Assembly (NCBI RefSeq): GCF_020833685.1
Contig: NZ_JACKZY010000001.1
Span: 372,001-436,000 of the forward strand
Length of the DNA stretch: 64,000 nt
DNA from: Nitratireductor sp. B36
Lineage (GTDB): Bacteria; Pseudomonadota; Alphaproteobacteria; Rhizobiales; Rhizobiaceae
Direction of reading: 5' to 3'
The notes beneath the pieces were generated by a model. It saw only the letters and a list, made by a program, of their open reading frames with translations, was not told where the DNA came from and did not search any database. A program made the translations under genes and the position numbers. Positions 1 through 9,494 of the stretch are shown here, one piece after another. How positions within the stretch are numbered: the stretch's first letter is position 1; the number at the start of each line of letters is the position of its first letter.

Positions 1-91
1 AAAACGCAGCATCCTTGAGAATGGTGAGCCGGCCCTCGCCTTCGCGGTAGCTGCGCTCAATGCCCTTCAATTCGAGAATGGGTGCCGCCAT
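1..91 (-). CDS. lolD: LolD-like lipoprotein ABC transporter ATPase, N-terminus only
   Basis: Only the first 30 codons lie in the window, beginning MAAPILELKGIERSYREGEG. This is the usual opening beta-strand of an ABC ATPase and matches LolD proteins that pair with LolC-type permeases. The start ATG shares its A with the TGA stop of the permease gene (TGATG overlap), so the two are translationally coupled. The expected role is to power release of outer-membrane lipoproteins from the inner membrane. The Walker motifs lie outside the window, so the assignment rests on the neighbour and the N-terminal pattern. Confidence 0.75.
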   Translation of the reverse strand, partial: MAAPILELKGIERSYREGEGRLTILKDAAF

Positions 92-1404
92 CAATCATAC
101 CTCAGAGCATCGACCGGATCGAGCCGGGAGGCCCGCCAGGCAGGAAAGAGCGTTGCCACGAAGGACAGGACCAGCGCCATGATGATAACGGCCACCGTCT
201 CGCCCGCTTCCATCTTGGCCGGCAACTGGCTCAGGAAATAGAGTTCGGGATCGAAGATCGTCGTGCCAGATAGCCAGGAGAAGAACTGGCGGATCGATTC
301 CACATTCCAGCAGATAACGACACCGAGGATCACGCCGGCAAGGGTGCCGGCAACGCCGATCGCAGCACCGGTCATCAAGAAGATGCGCATGATGGCGCCG
401 CTTGTCGCGCCCATGGTGCGAAGGATCGCAATATCGTGACCCTTGTCCTTCACCAGCATCACAAGGCCGGAAATGATGTTGAGCGCAGCAACAAGCACGA
501 TCATCGTCAGAATCATGAACATGACGTTGCGCTCCACTTCGAGCGCAGAAAAGAAGGTGCTGTTGCGCTGGCGCCAGTCGGAGAGAAGGATGGGGCGCTG
601 AGCGGCCTCCTCGACCTTCGGCCGCAGCGTGTCCACGGCATCGGGATTGTCGACGAAGAGTTCGATCGACTGCACGAGCCCCTCCGCATTGAAATAGAGC
701 TGCGCCTCCTGGAGCGGCATGTAGATGATGGAGGAATCGTATTCCGACATGCCGATCTCGAAGGTCGCAGAGATCGGATAGGTTTTCACGCGCGGCGTGG
801 TGCCGAAGGGGGTGATGTCGCCCTCGGGGGCGACCAGCGTCACGGAATCGCCGACCGTCAGGCCGAGATTCTGCGCCATGCGCGAGCCGACCGCCAGCCC
901 TTCGCCGGCCGCGAAGCCGACCAGCGAGCCGTCCTTGATGTTGTCGGAAACCAGCTCGAGACGGGACAGGTCGTCAGCACGCACACCGCGGACCACAGCG
1001 CCGGTTCCCGCTCCGCTGCGGCCGGAAACGAGAACCTGCCCCTGCACCATCGGCATGGCAAGACGCACGCCCTCAACGCCCTCAATTCGGCTGGCGACAG
1101 CCTCATAATCATCCATCGGCATGTCGATCGGCTGCACGATGAGATGGCCGTTGACGCCCAGAATGCGGGTCAGCAGCTCGGCACGGAAACCGTTCATCAC
1201 CGCCATCACCACGATCAGCGTTGCCACACCCAGCATGATGCCGATGAAGGAGATCGAGGCGATCACCGAGATCACCGTCTCTTTCCGGCGAGAGCGAAGG
1301 TAGCGCCAAGCGATCAGCCGCTCGAAACGGGAGAACGGTCCGGCACCCAAGGGTTTCCCGGGCGCGCTCTGCGCGGCTTCTCCGCTGGTGGCGGCTTCAC
1401 TCAT
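91..1404 (-). CDS. lolC: LolC/LolE-type lipoprotein-releasing ABC permease
   Basis: A 437-residue inner-membrane protein with the MacB/FtsX-type plan: one transmembrane helix near residues 43-65, a large periplasmic domain, then three C-terminal helices (about 300-330, 345-370 and 400-425). The N-terminal segment FERLIAWRYLRSRRKE and the C-terminal FPAWRASRLDPVDALRYD are typical of LolC/LolE permeases. It acts with LolD to extract outer-membrane lipoproteins and pass them to LolA. Only one permease gene is seen, so a homodimeric (LolF-like) arrangement is possible. It follows proS by 47 bp and is coupled to lolD. Confidence 0.9.
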   Translation of the reverse strand: MSEAATSGEAAQSAPGKPLGAGPFSRFERLIAWRYLRSRRKETVISVIASISFIGIMLGVATLIVVMAVMNGFRAELLTRILGVNGHLIVQPIDMPMDDYEAVASRIEGVEGVRLAMPMVQGQVLVSGRSGAGTGAVVRGVRADDLSRLELVSDNIKDGSLVGFAAGEGLAVGSRMAQNLGLTVGDSVTLVAPEGDITPFGTTPRVKTYPISATFEIGMSEYDSSIIYMPLQEAQLYFNAEGLVQSIELFVDNPDAVDTLRPKVEEAAQRPILLSDWRQRNSTFFSALEVERNVMFMILTMIVLVAALNIISGLVMLVKDKGHDIAILRTMGATSGAIMRIFLMTGAAIGVAGTLAGVILGVVICWNVESIRQFFSWLSGTTIFDPELYFLSQLPAKMEAGETVAVIIMALVLSFVATLFPAWRASRLDPVDALRYD

Positions 1405-1451
1405 GGCTTGACCTCAAAGGCTGTTGCTCAGACGAATATCGCAGCACCGCC

Positions 1452-2783
1452 TCATGCGGGGCCCGGAGCGAGACGGTTGAGCGCATCCGCGACCGACAGG
1501 GAGAGACGCTCTCCGGAAGCTCGGTTCTTGAGCTCCACCTCGCCATTGGCGACACCGCGCGGGCCGACCACCAATTGCCAGGGAAGACCGATCAGATCTG
1601 CAGTGGCGAACTTGCCACCGGCGCGCTGGTCCGTATCGTCGTAGAGCACATCCTTGCCCGCGGCCTGCAGCTTTCCATAAAGCTCTTCGCAGATGCGGTC
1701 GCAGGCCTCGTCGCCCACCTTCATGTTGATCAGACCCACATCGAACGGGGCGACGCTCTCCGGCCAGATGATGCCGTTCTCGTCATGGCTCGCCTCGATG
1801 ATGGCCGCCAGAAGGCGGCTCGGACCAATACCGTAGGATCCCATGGACACATGATGCTCCTTGCCGTCCGGACCGGTGACGGTTGCGTTCATGGGCTTGG
1901 AATACTTGGTCCCGAAGTGGAAAATATGGCCGACTTCGATGCCGCGCGCAGAAACCTTCTCATCTTCGGGAATGGCGTCCCAGGCGGCTTCGTCGTGCAT
2001 CTCGTCGGTCGCCGCATAGGGCGTGGTCCAGGTGGTGACGATGTCGGCGATTTCCGCGTCATTGCTGAAATCGACATCCGCGCCCGGCACCTGCAGTTCA
2101 AGGAACTCCTTGCGGCAGAACACCTCGCTCTCGCCGGTGGAAGCCAGAATGATGAATTCGTGGCTCAGATCACCGCCAATGGGGCCGGTGTCGGCGCGCA
2201 TCGGGATCGCCTGCAGCCCCATGCGGGCAAATGTGCGCAGATAGGCAACGAACATGCGGTTGTAGGCGGCCTTTGCGCCCTCGAAGTCGAGATCGAAGGA
2301 ATAGGCGTCCTTCATCAGGAACTCGCGCGAACGCATCACGCCAAAGCGCGGGCGCACCTCGTCGCGGAACTTCCACTGGATGTGATAGAGATTGAGCGGC
2401 AAATCCTTGTAGGACTTCACGTAGGACCGGAAGATGTCCGTCACCATCTCCTCATTGGTGGGGCCATAGAGCATCTTGCGCTCGTGCCGGTCGGTGATGC
2501 GCAGCATCTCCTTACCGTAATCGTCATAACGCCCGCTCTCCATCCACAGATCGGCAGACTGGATGGTGGGCATCAGGATTTCCTGAGCCCCTGCCCGGTT
2601 CTGTTCCTCGCGGATGATCTGATTGACCTTGTCGAGAACGCGCTTGCCCAGCGGCAGCCAGGAGAAGCTTCCGGCGCCCTGCTGGCGGATCATACCGGCG
2701 CGCAGCATCAAACGGTGCGAGACGATTTCGGCCTCACGAGGGGTTTCTTTCAGGATCGGCAGGAAATAGCGCGACAGTCGCAT
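1452..2783 (-). CDS. proS: Prolyl-tRNA synthetase
   Basis: Class II aminoacyl-tRNA synthetase charging tRNA-Pro. The protein has the class II motifs (motif 2 around the [25 protein letters not shown] region) and a C-terminal anticodon-binding domain ending near DALNRLAPG. At about 443 residues it is the short alphaproteobacterial form without the large editing insertion. The frame is open upstream to a TTG at 2828, but family members begin MRLSRYFLP, so the ATG at 2783 is preferred. A Met at 2795 is the other option. It probably shares a transcript with lolC and lolD. Confidence 0.93.
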   Translation of the reverse strand: MRLSRYFLPILKETPREAEIVSHRLMLRAGMIRQQGAGSFSWLPLGKRVLDKVNQIIREEQNRAGAQEILMPTIQSADLWMESGRYDDYGKEMLRITDRHERKMLYGPTNEEMVTDIFRSYVKSYKDLPLNLYHIQWKFRDEVRPRFGVMRSREFLMKDAYSFDLDFEGAKAAYNRMFVAYLRTFARMGLQAIPMRADTGPIGGDLSHEFIILASTGESEVFCRKEFLELQVPGADVDFSNDAEIADIVTTWTTPYAATDEMHDEAAWDAIPEDEKVSARGIEVGHIFHFGTKYSKPMNATVTGPDGKEHHVSMGSYGIGPSRLLAAIIEASHDENGIIWPESVAPFDVGLINMKVGDEACDRICEELYGKLQAAGKDVLYDDTDQRAGGKFATADLIGLPWQLVVGPRGVANGEVELKNRASGERLSLSVADALNRLAPGPA

Positions 2784-2972
2784 AAACGTATCCATGGAAG
2801 CGGCTCGAGAGAGCCTGTTCGGAATCAAGATGACAAACGGTTCAAGGCCGGTGTCTTAACCATTTCGCAACGGAATGAAAAGCCGCAGCCATATGGCCGC
2901 CCCGTGCTCCGTTCTTCAAAACCGCCGCCGCAGAGCAATTTGATAACAAAGCATTTCAAAGGCAATTTTCCT

Positions 2973-3000
2973 CGTGACATTTCGTCTCAACTTGCTCTAT
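2973..3000 (+). promoter_or_regulatory. Candidate promoter for the small RNA
   Basis: CGTGAC (2973-2978) and CTCTAT (2995-3000), 16 bp apart, resemble the alphaproteobacterial sigma-70 pattern CTTGAC-N17-CTATAT. Transcription would start near 3007 and run to the terminator ending at 3166. No ORF follows, which fits an RNA gene. Confidence 0.4.
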
Positions 3001-3006
3001 GGTGCC

Positions 3007-3166
3007 CTCCCATAACAAGAGGGTGGAGCTGAAATTCATCCTCATTACGCGGTCAAAGTCTTGGGAGGATGCGGTCCAGGCGCGGTAACTCGCAGCCGCC
3101 GACGATGATACGGCAAAGGATCGGACGCGTTGAGTTAGCAAGGCCTTTTGGCCTTGCATTTTTTTT
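3007..3166 (+). ncRNA. Probable small RNA between DUF1467 gene and proS (alpha-r45-like position)
   Basis: This gene-free interval opposite the proS cluster has a promoter-like element, about 160 nt of GC-rich sequence and a strong Rho-independent terminator on the plus strand. Both flanking genes are on the minus strand, so the terminator cannot serve them. From memory, rhizobial genomes carry an sRNA of the alpha-r45 family (Smr45C in Sinorhizobium) beside proS with a similar size. I infer homology from position and size only and have not aligned it. Confidence 0.55.
3138..3166 (+). terminator. Rho-independent terminator of the small RNA
   Basis: Perfect 8-bp stem GCAAGGCC / GGCCTTGC with a TTTT loop, followed by an eight-T tract. 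This is one of the cleanest terminators in the window. Confidence 0.8.
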
Positions 3167-3243
3167 GGGGGAAGCCCCATCCCCTGCTTCTCTGGATAAA
3201 CGGATCCCCCTAGCCGGGCGGGATAAGACTTTCGCAGCCAGCG

Positions 3244-3513
3244 TCAGTCGAATTTCGGCACGACCCTTGGAATATCGTCGAAAGAGTATCCGAGCCCACG
3301 CGTCAGCAGGATCAACAACCCACAGATCAGAAGCGCGATGATCGTCGTGCGAACCAAGGCGCGCAGCATGTGCGGCCCGCGCGGCGCGCTCTCGGTGGTG
3401 CCGAGCGTCACCTCACCGTCTTCTTCCTGCGTGCGCAGACCGAACGGCAGTGCAATGAAAAGCACCGTCCACCAGACGATGAAAAATACGGCAAGAAGAG
3501 AAACCCAGCCCAT
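3244..3513 (-). CDS. DUF1467 family membrane protein
   Basis: An 89-residue protein with two predicted membrane helices (about residues 4-23 and 56-74) joined by a short polar loop. The N-terminal pattern WWTVLFIALPFGLRTQEE is characteristic of the alphaproteobacterial DUF1467 family. Function is unknown. It lies 9 bp after mce and is probably the last gene of the nuo-birA-rnj-mce transcript. This neighbour order is common in Rhizobiales, which supports a real gene rather than a chance ORF. Confidence 0.85.
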   Translation of the reverse strand: MGWVSLLAVFFIVWWTVLFIALPFGLRTQEEDGEVTLGTTESAPRGPHMLRALVRTTIIALLICGLLILLTRGLGYSFDDIPRVVPKFD

Positions 3514-3522
3514 CGATGAACC

Positions 3523-3927
3523 TCAGACCTGTTCGAGTTCGACAAGGGTGCCAGTAAAGTCCTTGGGGTGCAGGAAGAGGACCGGCTTGCCATGGGCACC
3601 GATCTTCGGCTGTCCGTCTCCAAGAATGCGTGCGCCATCCGCTTTTAGCCGGTCGCGCGCGGCGATGATGTCGGCCACCTCATAGCAGATATGATGCATG
3701 CCGCCGTCCGGATTTCTCGAAAGAAAGCCGGCAATCGGCGAGCCCTCGCCGAGCGGCTCCAGTAGCTCGACCTTGGTGTTGTCGAGTTCGATGAAGACCA
3801 CCGTGACACCGTGCTCGGGCAAGGCCTGCGGTGCGGAAACCTTCGCGCCCAACGTATCGCGATAAAGGGCCGACGCCTTCTCAAGATCAGGCACCGCGAT
3901 CGCCACGTGATTGAGCTTTCCGAGCAT
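3523..3927 (-). CDS. mce: Methylmalonyl-CoA epimerase
   Basis: A 134-residue glyoxalase/VOC-fold protein converting (S)- to (R)-methylmalonyl-CoA in propionate and branched-chain catabolism. The start MLGKLNHVAIAVPDLEKA contains the first metal-binding His of the fold. A second appears in GGMHHICYEV, and a Glu near the C-terminus (LVELEQV) completes the usual site. Length is normal for the family. It lies between rnj (52 bp upstream) and the DUF1467 gene (9 bp downstream). Confidence 0.92.
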   Translation of the reverse strand: MLGKLNHVAIAVPDLEKASALYRDTLGAKVSAPQALPEHGVTVVFIELDNTKVELLEPLGEGSPIAGFLSRNPDGGMHHICYEVADIIAARDRLKADGARILGDGQPKIGAHGKPVLFLHPKDFTGTLVELEQV

Positions 3928-3979
3928 CGGCCTTTCTTCTCCTGCAAAGCGGCGGGCTGTCTGGCGCCCCGCCCTTTGC

Positions 3980-5683
3980 TTATTGCGTGACGAAGACCGT
4001 CACAATGGGCTTTTTGCCCCATGCGGCATTTGCCGCATTGCGCACGGCGCGCCGAACCGATTCCGACACCAGGTCGAGATCCTTGCGGCGGTTGCGCGGA
4101 ATGCTGCGCAAAGCACCGGATGCCGCGTCCAGCATGATGTCCTCGAGAAGCTCTCCCCGCGCATCACGCTCGGCCACTCCGATGGCGACGATATCGGGGT
4201 CGCCATCGAGATTGAAGCGCTCATCAAGCACAACGTTGAGCACGACATGGCCGGCATAGGAGAGCTTGCGGCGATCACGGATGCCCATCTCCTCGTCGTC
4301 CCCCAGAAGCCGGCCGTCCTTGAAGAAACGCCCATGCGGAACCTCGCCGATGATCTCGGCCGGTCCGGGGGCAAGGCGCAGCATGTCGCCATTGCGCACC
4401 TGTGTGACCTCTGGAATGCCTTCCATGGCGCCGAGCGAGCCCTGCGCCACCAGATGCGCGGCCTCGCCATGCACCGGCACGAGGATCTGCGGCCTCACCC
4501 AGGAATACATCCGCTTCAATTCGCTGCGGCGGGGGTGGCCGGAGACATGAACCAGCGCGTCGTCATCCTCGATGATCTCGATGCCCATCTCGATCAGACG
4601 GTTCTTGGTTTCAAGAACCGCCTTCTCGTTGCCGGGAATGAGACGCGAGGAATAGACGACCGTGTCGCCTGCCGTCAGCGCGACATTGCGCATCTCGTCA
4701 CGGGCGAGTTTGGCGAGTGCGGCGCGGCTTTCGCCCTGGCTCCCGGTGCACAGCACCACGACCTTGTCGCGCGGGACGTGCTGGAATTCGTCCTCGTCCA
4801 GATACTCCGGCAGGCCGTCGAGATAGCCAAGCTCAGTCGCCACATCGATAACGCGTTTCATGGAGCGACCGAGCACAAGAAGCTGGCGGCCGGCATCGCG
4901 CGCGGCCTCCGCAATGGAGCGGATGCGCCCGACATTCGAAGAGAAGGTGGTGACGACGACACGGCCCGATGCCGCCTCGATCACTTCCTTCAGCCCTTCG
5001 CCCACAGCTTGCTCGGTCGGGGATTCGCCTTCGCGCATCGCATTGGTGGAATCGCAGACCAGCGCCAGAACGCCTTCATCGCCGATCGCGCGGAAGCGTG
5101 CCTCGTCGGTCTTGGGACCGATGGCGGGAGCCGGGTCGATCTTCCAGTCGCCCGTATGCACCACCCTGCCGAGCGGGGTTGTGATGGCGAGCGAAACCGG
5201 CTCGGGAATGGAGTGCGCGACGGCAACGGCCTCGATGCTGAACGGACCGATCTCGAAGGTTTCGCCGGCCCTGAAGATCTTCACCGGCACATCGGGCGCA
5301 CCGGATTCGGACTGGCGCTTGGCCTCCAGAAGCCCGGCGGCAAAAGGCGTCATCCAGACATCGGCCTTGAGCAGCGGCCAGAGATCGAGCACCGCGCCGT
5401 AGTGATCTTCATGCGCATGGGTGATGACGATCCCGCGCAGCCGGTCGACCTCGCCACGGATAAAGCTGATGTCGGGCAGAACCAGATCGACGCCTGGAAG
5501 CTCCGGCCCCGGAAAGGTGACGCCGCAATCGACAACGATCCATTCGCGCTTTCCCGCGGGCCCGAACCCATAGAGGCCAAAATTCATGCCGATCTCGCCG
5601 ACACCGCCAAGCGGGCAGAAAACCAGCTCGGCATTCTTCAGATCGCCGCTCTTGGCCGGCTTTTTTGTGCTGGAACGCGCCAT
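3980..5683 (-). CDS. rnj: Ribonuclease J
   Basis: Metallo-beta-lactamase/beta-CASP ribonuclease with endo- and 5'-3' exonuclease activity in mRNA decay and rRNA maturation. The N-terminal PLGGVGEIGMNFGLYGFG and the zinc motif HAHEDH (about residues 89-94 from the chosen start) are diagnostic. The beta-CASP part includes the VPVHGEAAHL segment. The frame is open to 5749, but the ATG at 5683 (MARSSTKK) is preceded by GAGAAGGGG at good spacing and clears the birA stop, giving 567 residues. Confidence 0.94.
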   Translation of the reverse strand: MARSSTKKPAKSGDLKNAELVFCPLGGVGEIGMNFGLYGFGPAGKREWIVVDCGVTFPGPELPGVDLVLPDISFIRGEVDRLRGIVITHAHEDHYGAVLDLWPLLKADVWMTPFAAGLLEAKRQSESGAPDVPVKIFRAGETFEIGPFSIEAVAVAHSIPEPVSLAITTPLGRVVHTGDWKIDPAPAIGPKTDEARFRAIGDEGVLALVCDSTNAMREGESPTEQAVGEGLKEVIEAASGRVVVTTFSSNVGRIRSIAEAARDAGRQLLVLGRSMKRVIDVATELGYLDGLPEYLDEDEFQHVPRDKVVVLCTGSQGESRAALAKLARDEMRNVALTAGDTVVYSSRLIPGNEKAVLETKNRLIEMGIEIIEDDDALVHVSGHPRRSELKRMYSWVRPQILVPVHGEAAHLVAQGSLGAMEGIPEVTQVRNGDMLRLAPGPAEIIGEVPHGRFFKDGRLLGDDEEMGIRDRRKLSYAGHVVLNVVLDERFNLDGDPDIVAIGVAERDARGELLEDIMLDAASGALRSIPRNRRKDLDLVSESVRRAVRNAANAAWGKKPIVTVFVTQ

Positions 5684-5696
5684 GGGTCCCCTTCTC

Positions 5697-6521
5697 TTAA
5701 TCTGCCTGCGCAGAAGCAACCGCGCCGAAATGCACGTCGCCTGCTGCAATTCTCAACAATGAACCGTCCGCTTCGCGGATAACGAAGCGACAGGCTTCGT
5801 CGATGGTCTCGAATGTGCCGCGCGCCACGCGGCCGTCGACACGGATGGACACCTGGGTGCCAAGCCCCGCCGCTCGCTTGAGCCAGCGGTTGCGAATGGC
5901 ATCGAGCCCGCGCCCGCCGTTCCAAAGGCGACTGTTATCGACCCAGGCGTCCGAAAGCGCAAGGAAGAGGTCGCCTGCGTCACCGCCGAACCCCAGAGCC
6001 CTGAGCGAGGTGGCCGGGTAAGGCGTGTTGTCCGGGTGGGAGACGACATTGACGCCGATACCAACCGCAATGGCAAAGCGGCCATCGGGCAGGATGGTCG
6101 ATTCCAGCAGAATGCCGGATAGCTTCGCCCCGTCGGCCAGAACATCGTTGGGCCATTTGAGTGCAAAGCGCCCACCGGGCAAATCGCCACTATCGGCAGC
6201 AACGGCGATGCGCTTTTCCGGCACGACCGCCAGAAGCGCATCGGAGAGGGCGAGCCCGGCAACAAAGCCGAGCGTGGCCGCCATCGCCGGCTCGAAATGG
6301 CCGACATTCAGAAGCGTTGCGGCAAGATTGCCGGGCGGTGTCGCCCATTCACGGCCGCGACGCCCTCGTCCACTCTCCTGCCTGGAGGCGACTACCCAGA
6401 GATTGCCTGGATCGCCGGCGCGCGCATGATCGAGCGCCAGCGCATTGGTGGAGCCGACGCTCTCATGGGCTTCCAGCCGATAACCGGCCGTTTCCGCCGA
6501 CGGCGCCAGACGAAAGGCCAT
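5697..6521 (-). CDS. birA: Biotin-[acetyl-CoA-carboxylase] ligase
   Basis: A 274-residue biotin protein ligase that activates biotin to biotinyl-AMP and attaches it to carboxylase carrier domains. It shows the family signatures STNA, the SGRGRRGREWATPPGN loop that holds biotinyl-AMP, and the KWPNDVL motif. There is no N-terminal DNA-binding domain, so it is a group I enzyme and not a repressor. It begins 3 bp after nuoN, so it is cotranscribed with complex I, the usual arrangement in rhizobia. Confidence 0.93.
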   Translation of the reverse strand: MAFRLAPSAETAGYRLEAHESVGSTNALALDHARAGDPGNLWVVASRQESGRGRRGREWATPPGNLAATLLNVGHFEPAMAATLGFVAGLALSDALLAVVPEKRIAVAADSGDLPGGRFALKWPNDVLADGAKLSGILLESTILPDGRFAIAVGIGVNVVSHPDNTPYPATSLRALGFGGDAGDLFLALSDAWVDNSRLWNGGRGLDAIRNRWLKRAAGLGTQVSIRVDGRVARGTFETIDEACRFVIREADGSLLRIAAGDVHFGAVASAQAD

Positions 6522-6524
6522 GAC

Positions 6525-7961
6525 CTAGAAGAAGGTCTTTGCGGCAGCCTCGGCAAAGCGCCCGACGGGGCCACCGATCAGAACGTAGAGCAGCACAAAG
6601 GCGCCCGACAGGAGCATGACGAAGCGCAGTTCGCCCGCCATGGGCTGGAAGCCGCCCGCCGATTCGTCGAACCACATGATCTTGATAACGCGCAGATAGT
6701 AGAATGCGCCGACCACGGAGCTGACCACACCGATCACTGCAAGCGCATAGAGCTTGGCGTCGATGGCCGCGAGGAACACGTACCATTTTCCCCAGAAGCC
6801 CGCGAGCGGCGGAATGCCCGCCAGCGAGAACATGAGAATGGTCATGATCGTCGCCATCATCGGGTTGGTGGACGAGAGGCCCGCCAGATCGTCGATCTGT
6901 TCGACATTCGCGTCATTGCGGCGCATGGCCAGGATGACGGCAAACGTGCCGAGCGTCATGGCCAGATAGATGAGCATGTAGATCGCCACGCCCTTGACGC
7001 CGGCCTCGGAATTCGCGGCAAGCCCGACAAGCGCATAACCCACATGACCGATGGAGGAATAGGCCATGAGGCGTTTGATGTTGCGCTGGCCGATGGCCGC
7101 GAAAGCGCCAAGGATCATGGAGGCAATCGCCACGAACACGATGATCTGCTGCCAGTCGCTGGCGATCGGCTCGAACGCGCCCATGGTGACACGCACCAGA
7201 AGCGCCATGGCGGCCATTTTGGGCGCTGCCGCAAAGAAGGCGGTGACCGGGGTGGGAGCGCCTTCGTAAACGTCCGGCGTCCACATGTGGAAGGGAACAG
7301 CGGAAATCTTAAAGGCGAGCCCCGCAAGCACGAAAACGAGACCGAAGACGAGACCGAGCTGACGCTCCGCACCCGTGAGCGTTGCAGCGATGACGTCGAA
7401 GCCGGTGTTGCCGGTGTAGCCGTAGACCAGCGAAATGCCGTAAAGCATCATGCCCGAAGAGAGCGCGCCCAGAACAAAGTATTTCAGGCCCGCCTCGGTA
7501 GAGCGCGCGCTGTCGCGGTTGATGGCGGCAACGACATAGAGTGCGAGCGACTGCAGCTCGAGGCCCAGATAGAGCGCGATCATGTCATTGGCCGAGATCA
7601 TCAGCATCATGCCGAGTGTGGCCAGCATGATGAGAACCGGGAACTCGAACTTGTCGAACTTCTCCGCCTTGGCAAAACCGACCGACATGACGAGCGTCAC
7701 AACGGAGCCGACCAGCGTCAGGATCTTCATGAAGCGGGCGAACGCATCGCTTACGAAGGCGCCGCCGAAGGCGCGGCCATCGGCCGGGAAGATCACCATC
7801 AGCGCAATCACGGCGACCAGAAGCGCGACCGCAAGACCGGTGACGGTGGAATTGGCACGGGGGCCGGAAAAGACACCGACCATCAGGAGCGCCATAGCGC
7901 CCACCGCCAAGATCAGCTCCGGCGTTGCAAGGATCAGGCTTATCGTCAGATCAGGCGTCAT
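6525..7961 (-). CDS. nuoN: NADH-quinone oxidoreductase subunit N
   Basis: A 478-residue polytopic membrane protein of the Mrp antiporter-like family and one of the three proton-pumping subunits of the complex I membrane arm. The conserved core, including [21 protein letters not shown] and the lysine-bearing segment near [18 protein letters not shown], is intact. About 14 helices are expected. It is the last nuo gene, followed after 3 bp by birA. Confidence 0.96.
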   Translation of the reverse strand: MTPDLTISLILATPELILAVGAMALLMVGVFSGPRANSTVTGLAVALLVAVIALMVIFPADGRAFGGAFVSDAFARFMKILTLVGSVVTLVMSVGFAKAEKFDKFEFPVLIMLATLGMMLMISANDMIALYLGLELQSLALYVVAAINRDSARSTEAGLKYFVLGALSSGMMLYGISLVYGYTGNTGFDVIAATLTGAERQLGLVFGLVFVLAGLAFKISAVPFHMWTPDVYEGAPTPVTAFFAAAPKMAAMALLVRVTMGAFEPIASDWQQIIVFVAIASMILGAFAAIGQRNIKRLMAYSSIGHVGYALVGLAANSEAGVKGVAIYMLIYLAMTLGTFAVILAMRRNDANVEQIDDLAGLSSTNPMMATIMTILMFSLAGIPPLAGFWGKWYVFLAAIDAKLYALAVIGVVSSVVGAFYYLRVIKIMWFDESAGGFQPMAGELRFVMLLSGAFVLLYVLIGGPVGRFAEAAAKTFF

Positions 7962-7976
7962 TCGCTTTCAATCCGT

Positions 7977-9491
7977 TTACTGCGCGGCAGCCGTTGCCGC
8001 TTCCCGTGCCATGTCGGCCGACAGGGAGACATTGTTCACAAGTGCTTCGACCGAAACCGCCGTCGCATCGAGGATCGGTGCCGGGTAGACACCGAAGAAG
8101 ATGACCAGCACCACCAGCGGGTAGAGAATGAGCTTCTCGCGCGCGGACAGGTCGAGCATGCCCTTCAGGCTTTCCTTGGTGAGCGAGCCGAAGATCACCC
8201 GGCGATAGAGCCAGAGCGCATAACCCGCCGACAGGATGACGCCGGTGGTGGCAAAAAGCGCGACCCAGGTGTTGACCTTGAACACCGACAGAAGTGTCAG
8301 GAATTCGCCAACGAAGCCGCTGGTGCCCGGCAGGCCAACATTCGCCATGGTGAAGATCATGAACACGGTGGCGTATTTGGGCATGTTGTTGACGAGGCCG
8401 CCATAGGCCGCGATCTCGCGTGTGTGCATGCGGTCATAGATGACGCCGACACACAGGAAGAGCGCGCCCGAGACGAGGCCGTGCGAGAGCATCTGGAAGA
8501 TCGCGCCCTGCACGCCCTGCTCGTTGATGGCGAAAATGCCCATGGTGACGAAGCCCATATGGGCGACCGAGGAATAGGCGATCAGCTTCTTGATGTCCTC
8601 CTGCATCAGCGCCACCAGCGATGTGTAGATGATGGCGATCACCGAAAGGGTGAAGACCAGAGGAGCAAGATCGATGGAGGCGACCGGGAACATGGGCAGC
8701 GAGAAGCGCAGGAAGCCATAGCCACCCATCTTCAACAGGATGCCCGCAAGGATGACCGAGCCTGCCGTAGGCGCTTCAACGTGCGCGTCGGGCAACCAGG
8801 TGTGGACCGGCCACATGGGCATCTTGACCGCGAAGGAAGCGAAGAAGGCCACCCATAGCCAGTATTGCATGCCTTCGGGGAAGACGTGGGTCAGAAGCGT
8901 CGGGATATCCGTCGTTCCGGCCTGCCAGTACATCGCCATCATGGCGAGCAGCATCAGCACGGAGCCAAGCAGCGTGTAGAGGAAGAACTTGAAGCTCGCA
9001 TAGACGCGCCGCTTGCCGCCCCACACACCGATGATGATGAACATCGGGATGAGGCCCGCCTCGAAGAAGACATAGAAGAGCACGATGTCGAGCGCGCAGA
9101 ACACGCCGATCATGAGCGTTTCCAGGATCAGAAACGCGATCATGTATTCCTTGACGCGGTGCTCCACCGCCTCCCAGCTTGCCAGAACGCATAGCGGCAT
9201 GAGGAAGGTTGTCAGGATGACGAACAGCATGGAGATGCCGTCGACACCCATGTGATAGGAAATGCCGGAGCCCAGCCATTCCTGCTTTTCGACCATCTGG
9301 AAACCGGGCGTCGACGCATCGAACCCGATCCAGATGAAGAGCGACAGGACGAAAGTGAAAACCGTCGTCAGAAGAGCGACATTGCGAATGTTGCGGCGCG
9401 CACCGGCACCGTCCTCCCGGATCAGGAGGATGAGAAGCGCACCCACCAGCGGCAGGAAGGTGACCGTGGAAAGAATTGGCCAGTCGGTCAT
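7977..9491 (-). CDS. nuoM: NADH-quinone oxidoreductase subunit M
   Basis: A 504-residue antiporter-like proton-pumping subunit of complex I. Conserved landmarks are [20 protein letters not shown] (helix 7/8 region with the pump lysine) and [18 protein letters not shown] glutamate in the helix-5 region ([13 protein letters not shown]) matches the essential proton-pathway Glu. It starts 3 bp after nuoL and ends 15 bp before nuoN. Confidence 0.96.
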   Translation of the reverse strand: MTDWPILSTVTFLPLVGALLILLIREDGAGARRNIRNVALLTTVFTFVLSLFIWIGFDASTPGFQMVEKQEWLGSGISYHMGVDGISMLFVILTTFLMPLCVLASWEAVEHRVKEYMIAFLILETLMIGVFCALDIVLFYVFFEAGLIPMFIIIGVWGGKRRVYASFKFFLYTLLGSVLMLLAMMAMYWQAGTTDIPTLLTHVFPEGMQYWLWVAFFASFAVKMPMWPVHTWLPDAHVEAPTAGSVILAGILLKMGGYGFLRFSLPMFPVASIDLAPLVFTLSVIAIIYTSLVALMQEDIKKLIAYSSVAHMGFVTMGIFAINEQGVQGAIFQMLSHGLVSGALFLCVGVIYDRMHTREIAAYGGLVNNMPKYATVFMIFTMANVGLPGTSGFVGEFLTLLSVFKVNTWVALFATTGVILSAGYALWLYRRVIFGSLTKESLKGMLDLSAREKLILYPLVVLVIFFGVYPAPILDATAVSVEALVNNVSLSADMAREAATAAAQ

Positions 9492-9494
9492 GGC

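Noticed and set aside
6297-8858. An 853-codon plus-strand ORF (and similar long antisense ORFs at 9252-11510 and 15743-17680)
   Set aside because: They lie antisense to nuoN/M, nuoL and nuoG/F/E, are rich in Arg, His, Asp and Gly, and lack any family feature. Long antisense frames are expected opposite high-GC genes.
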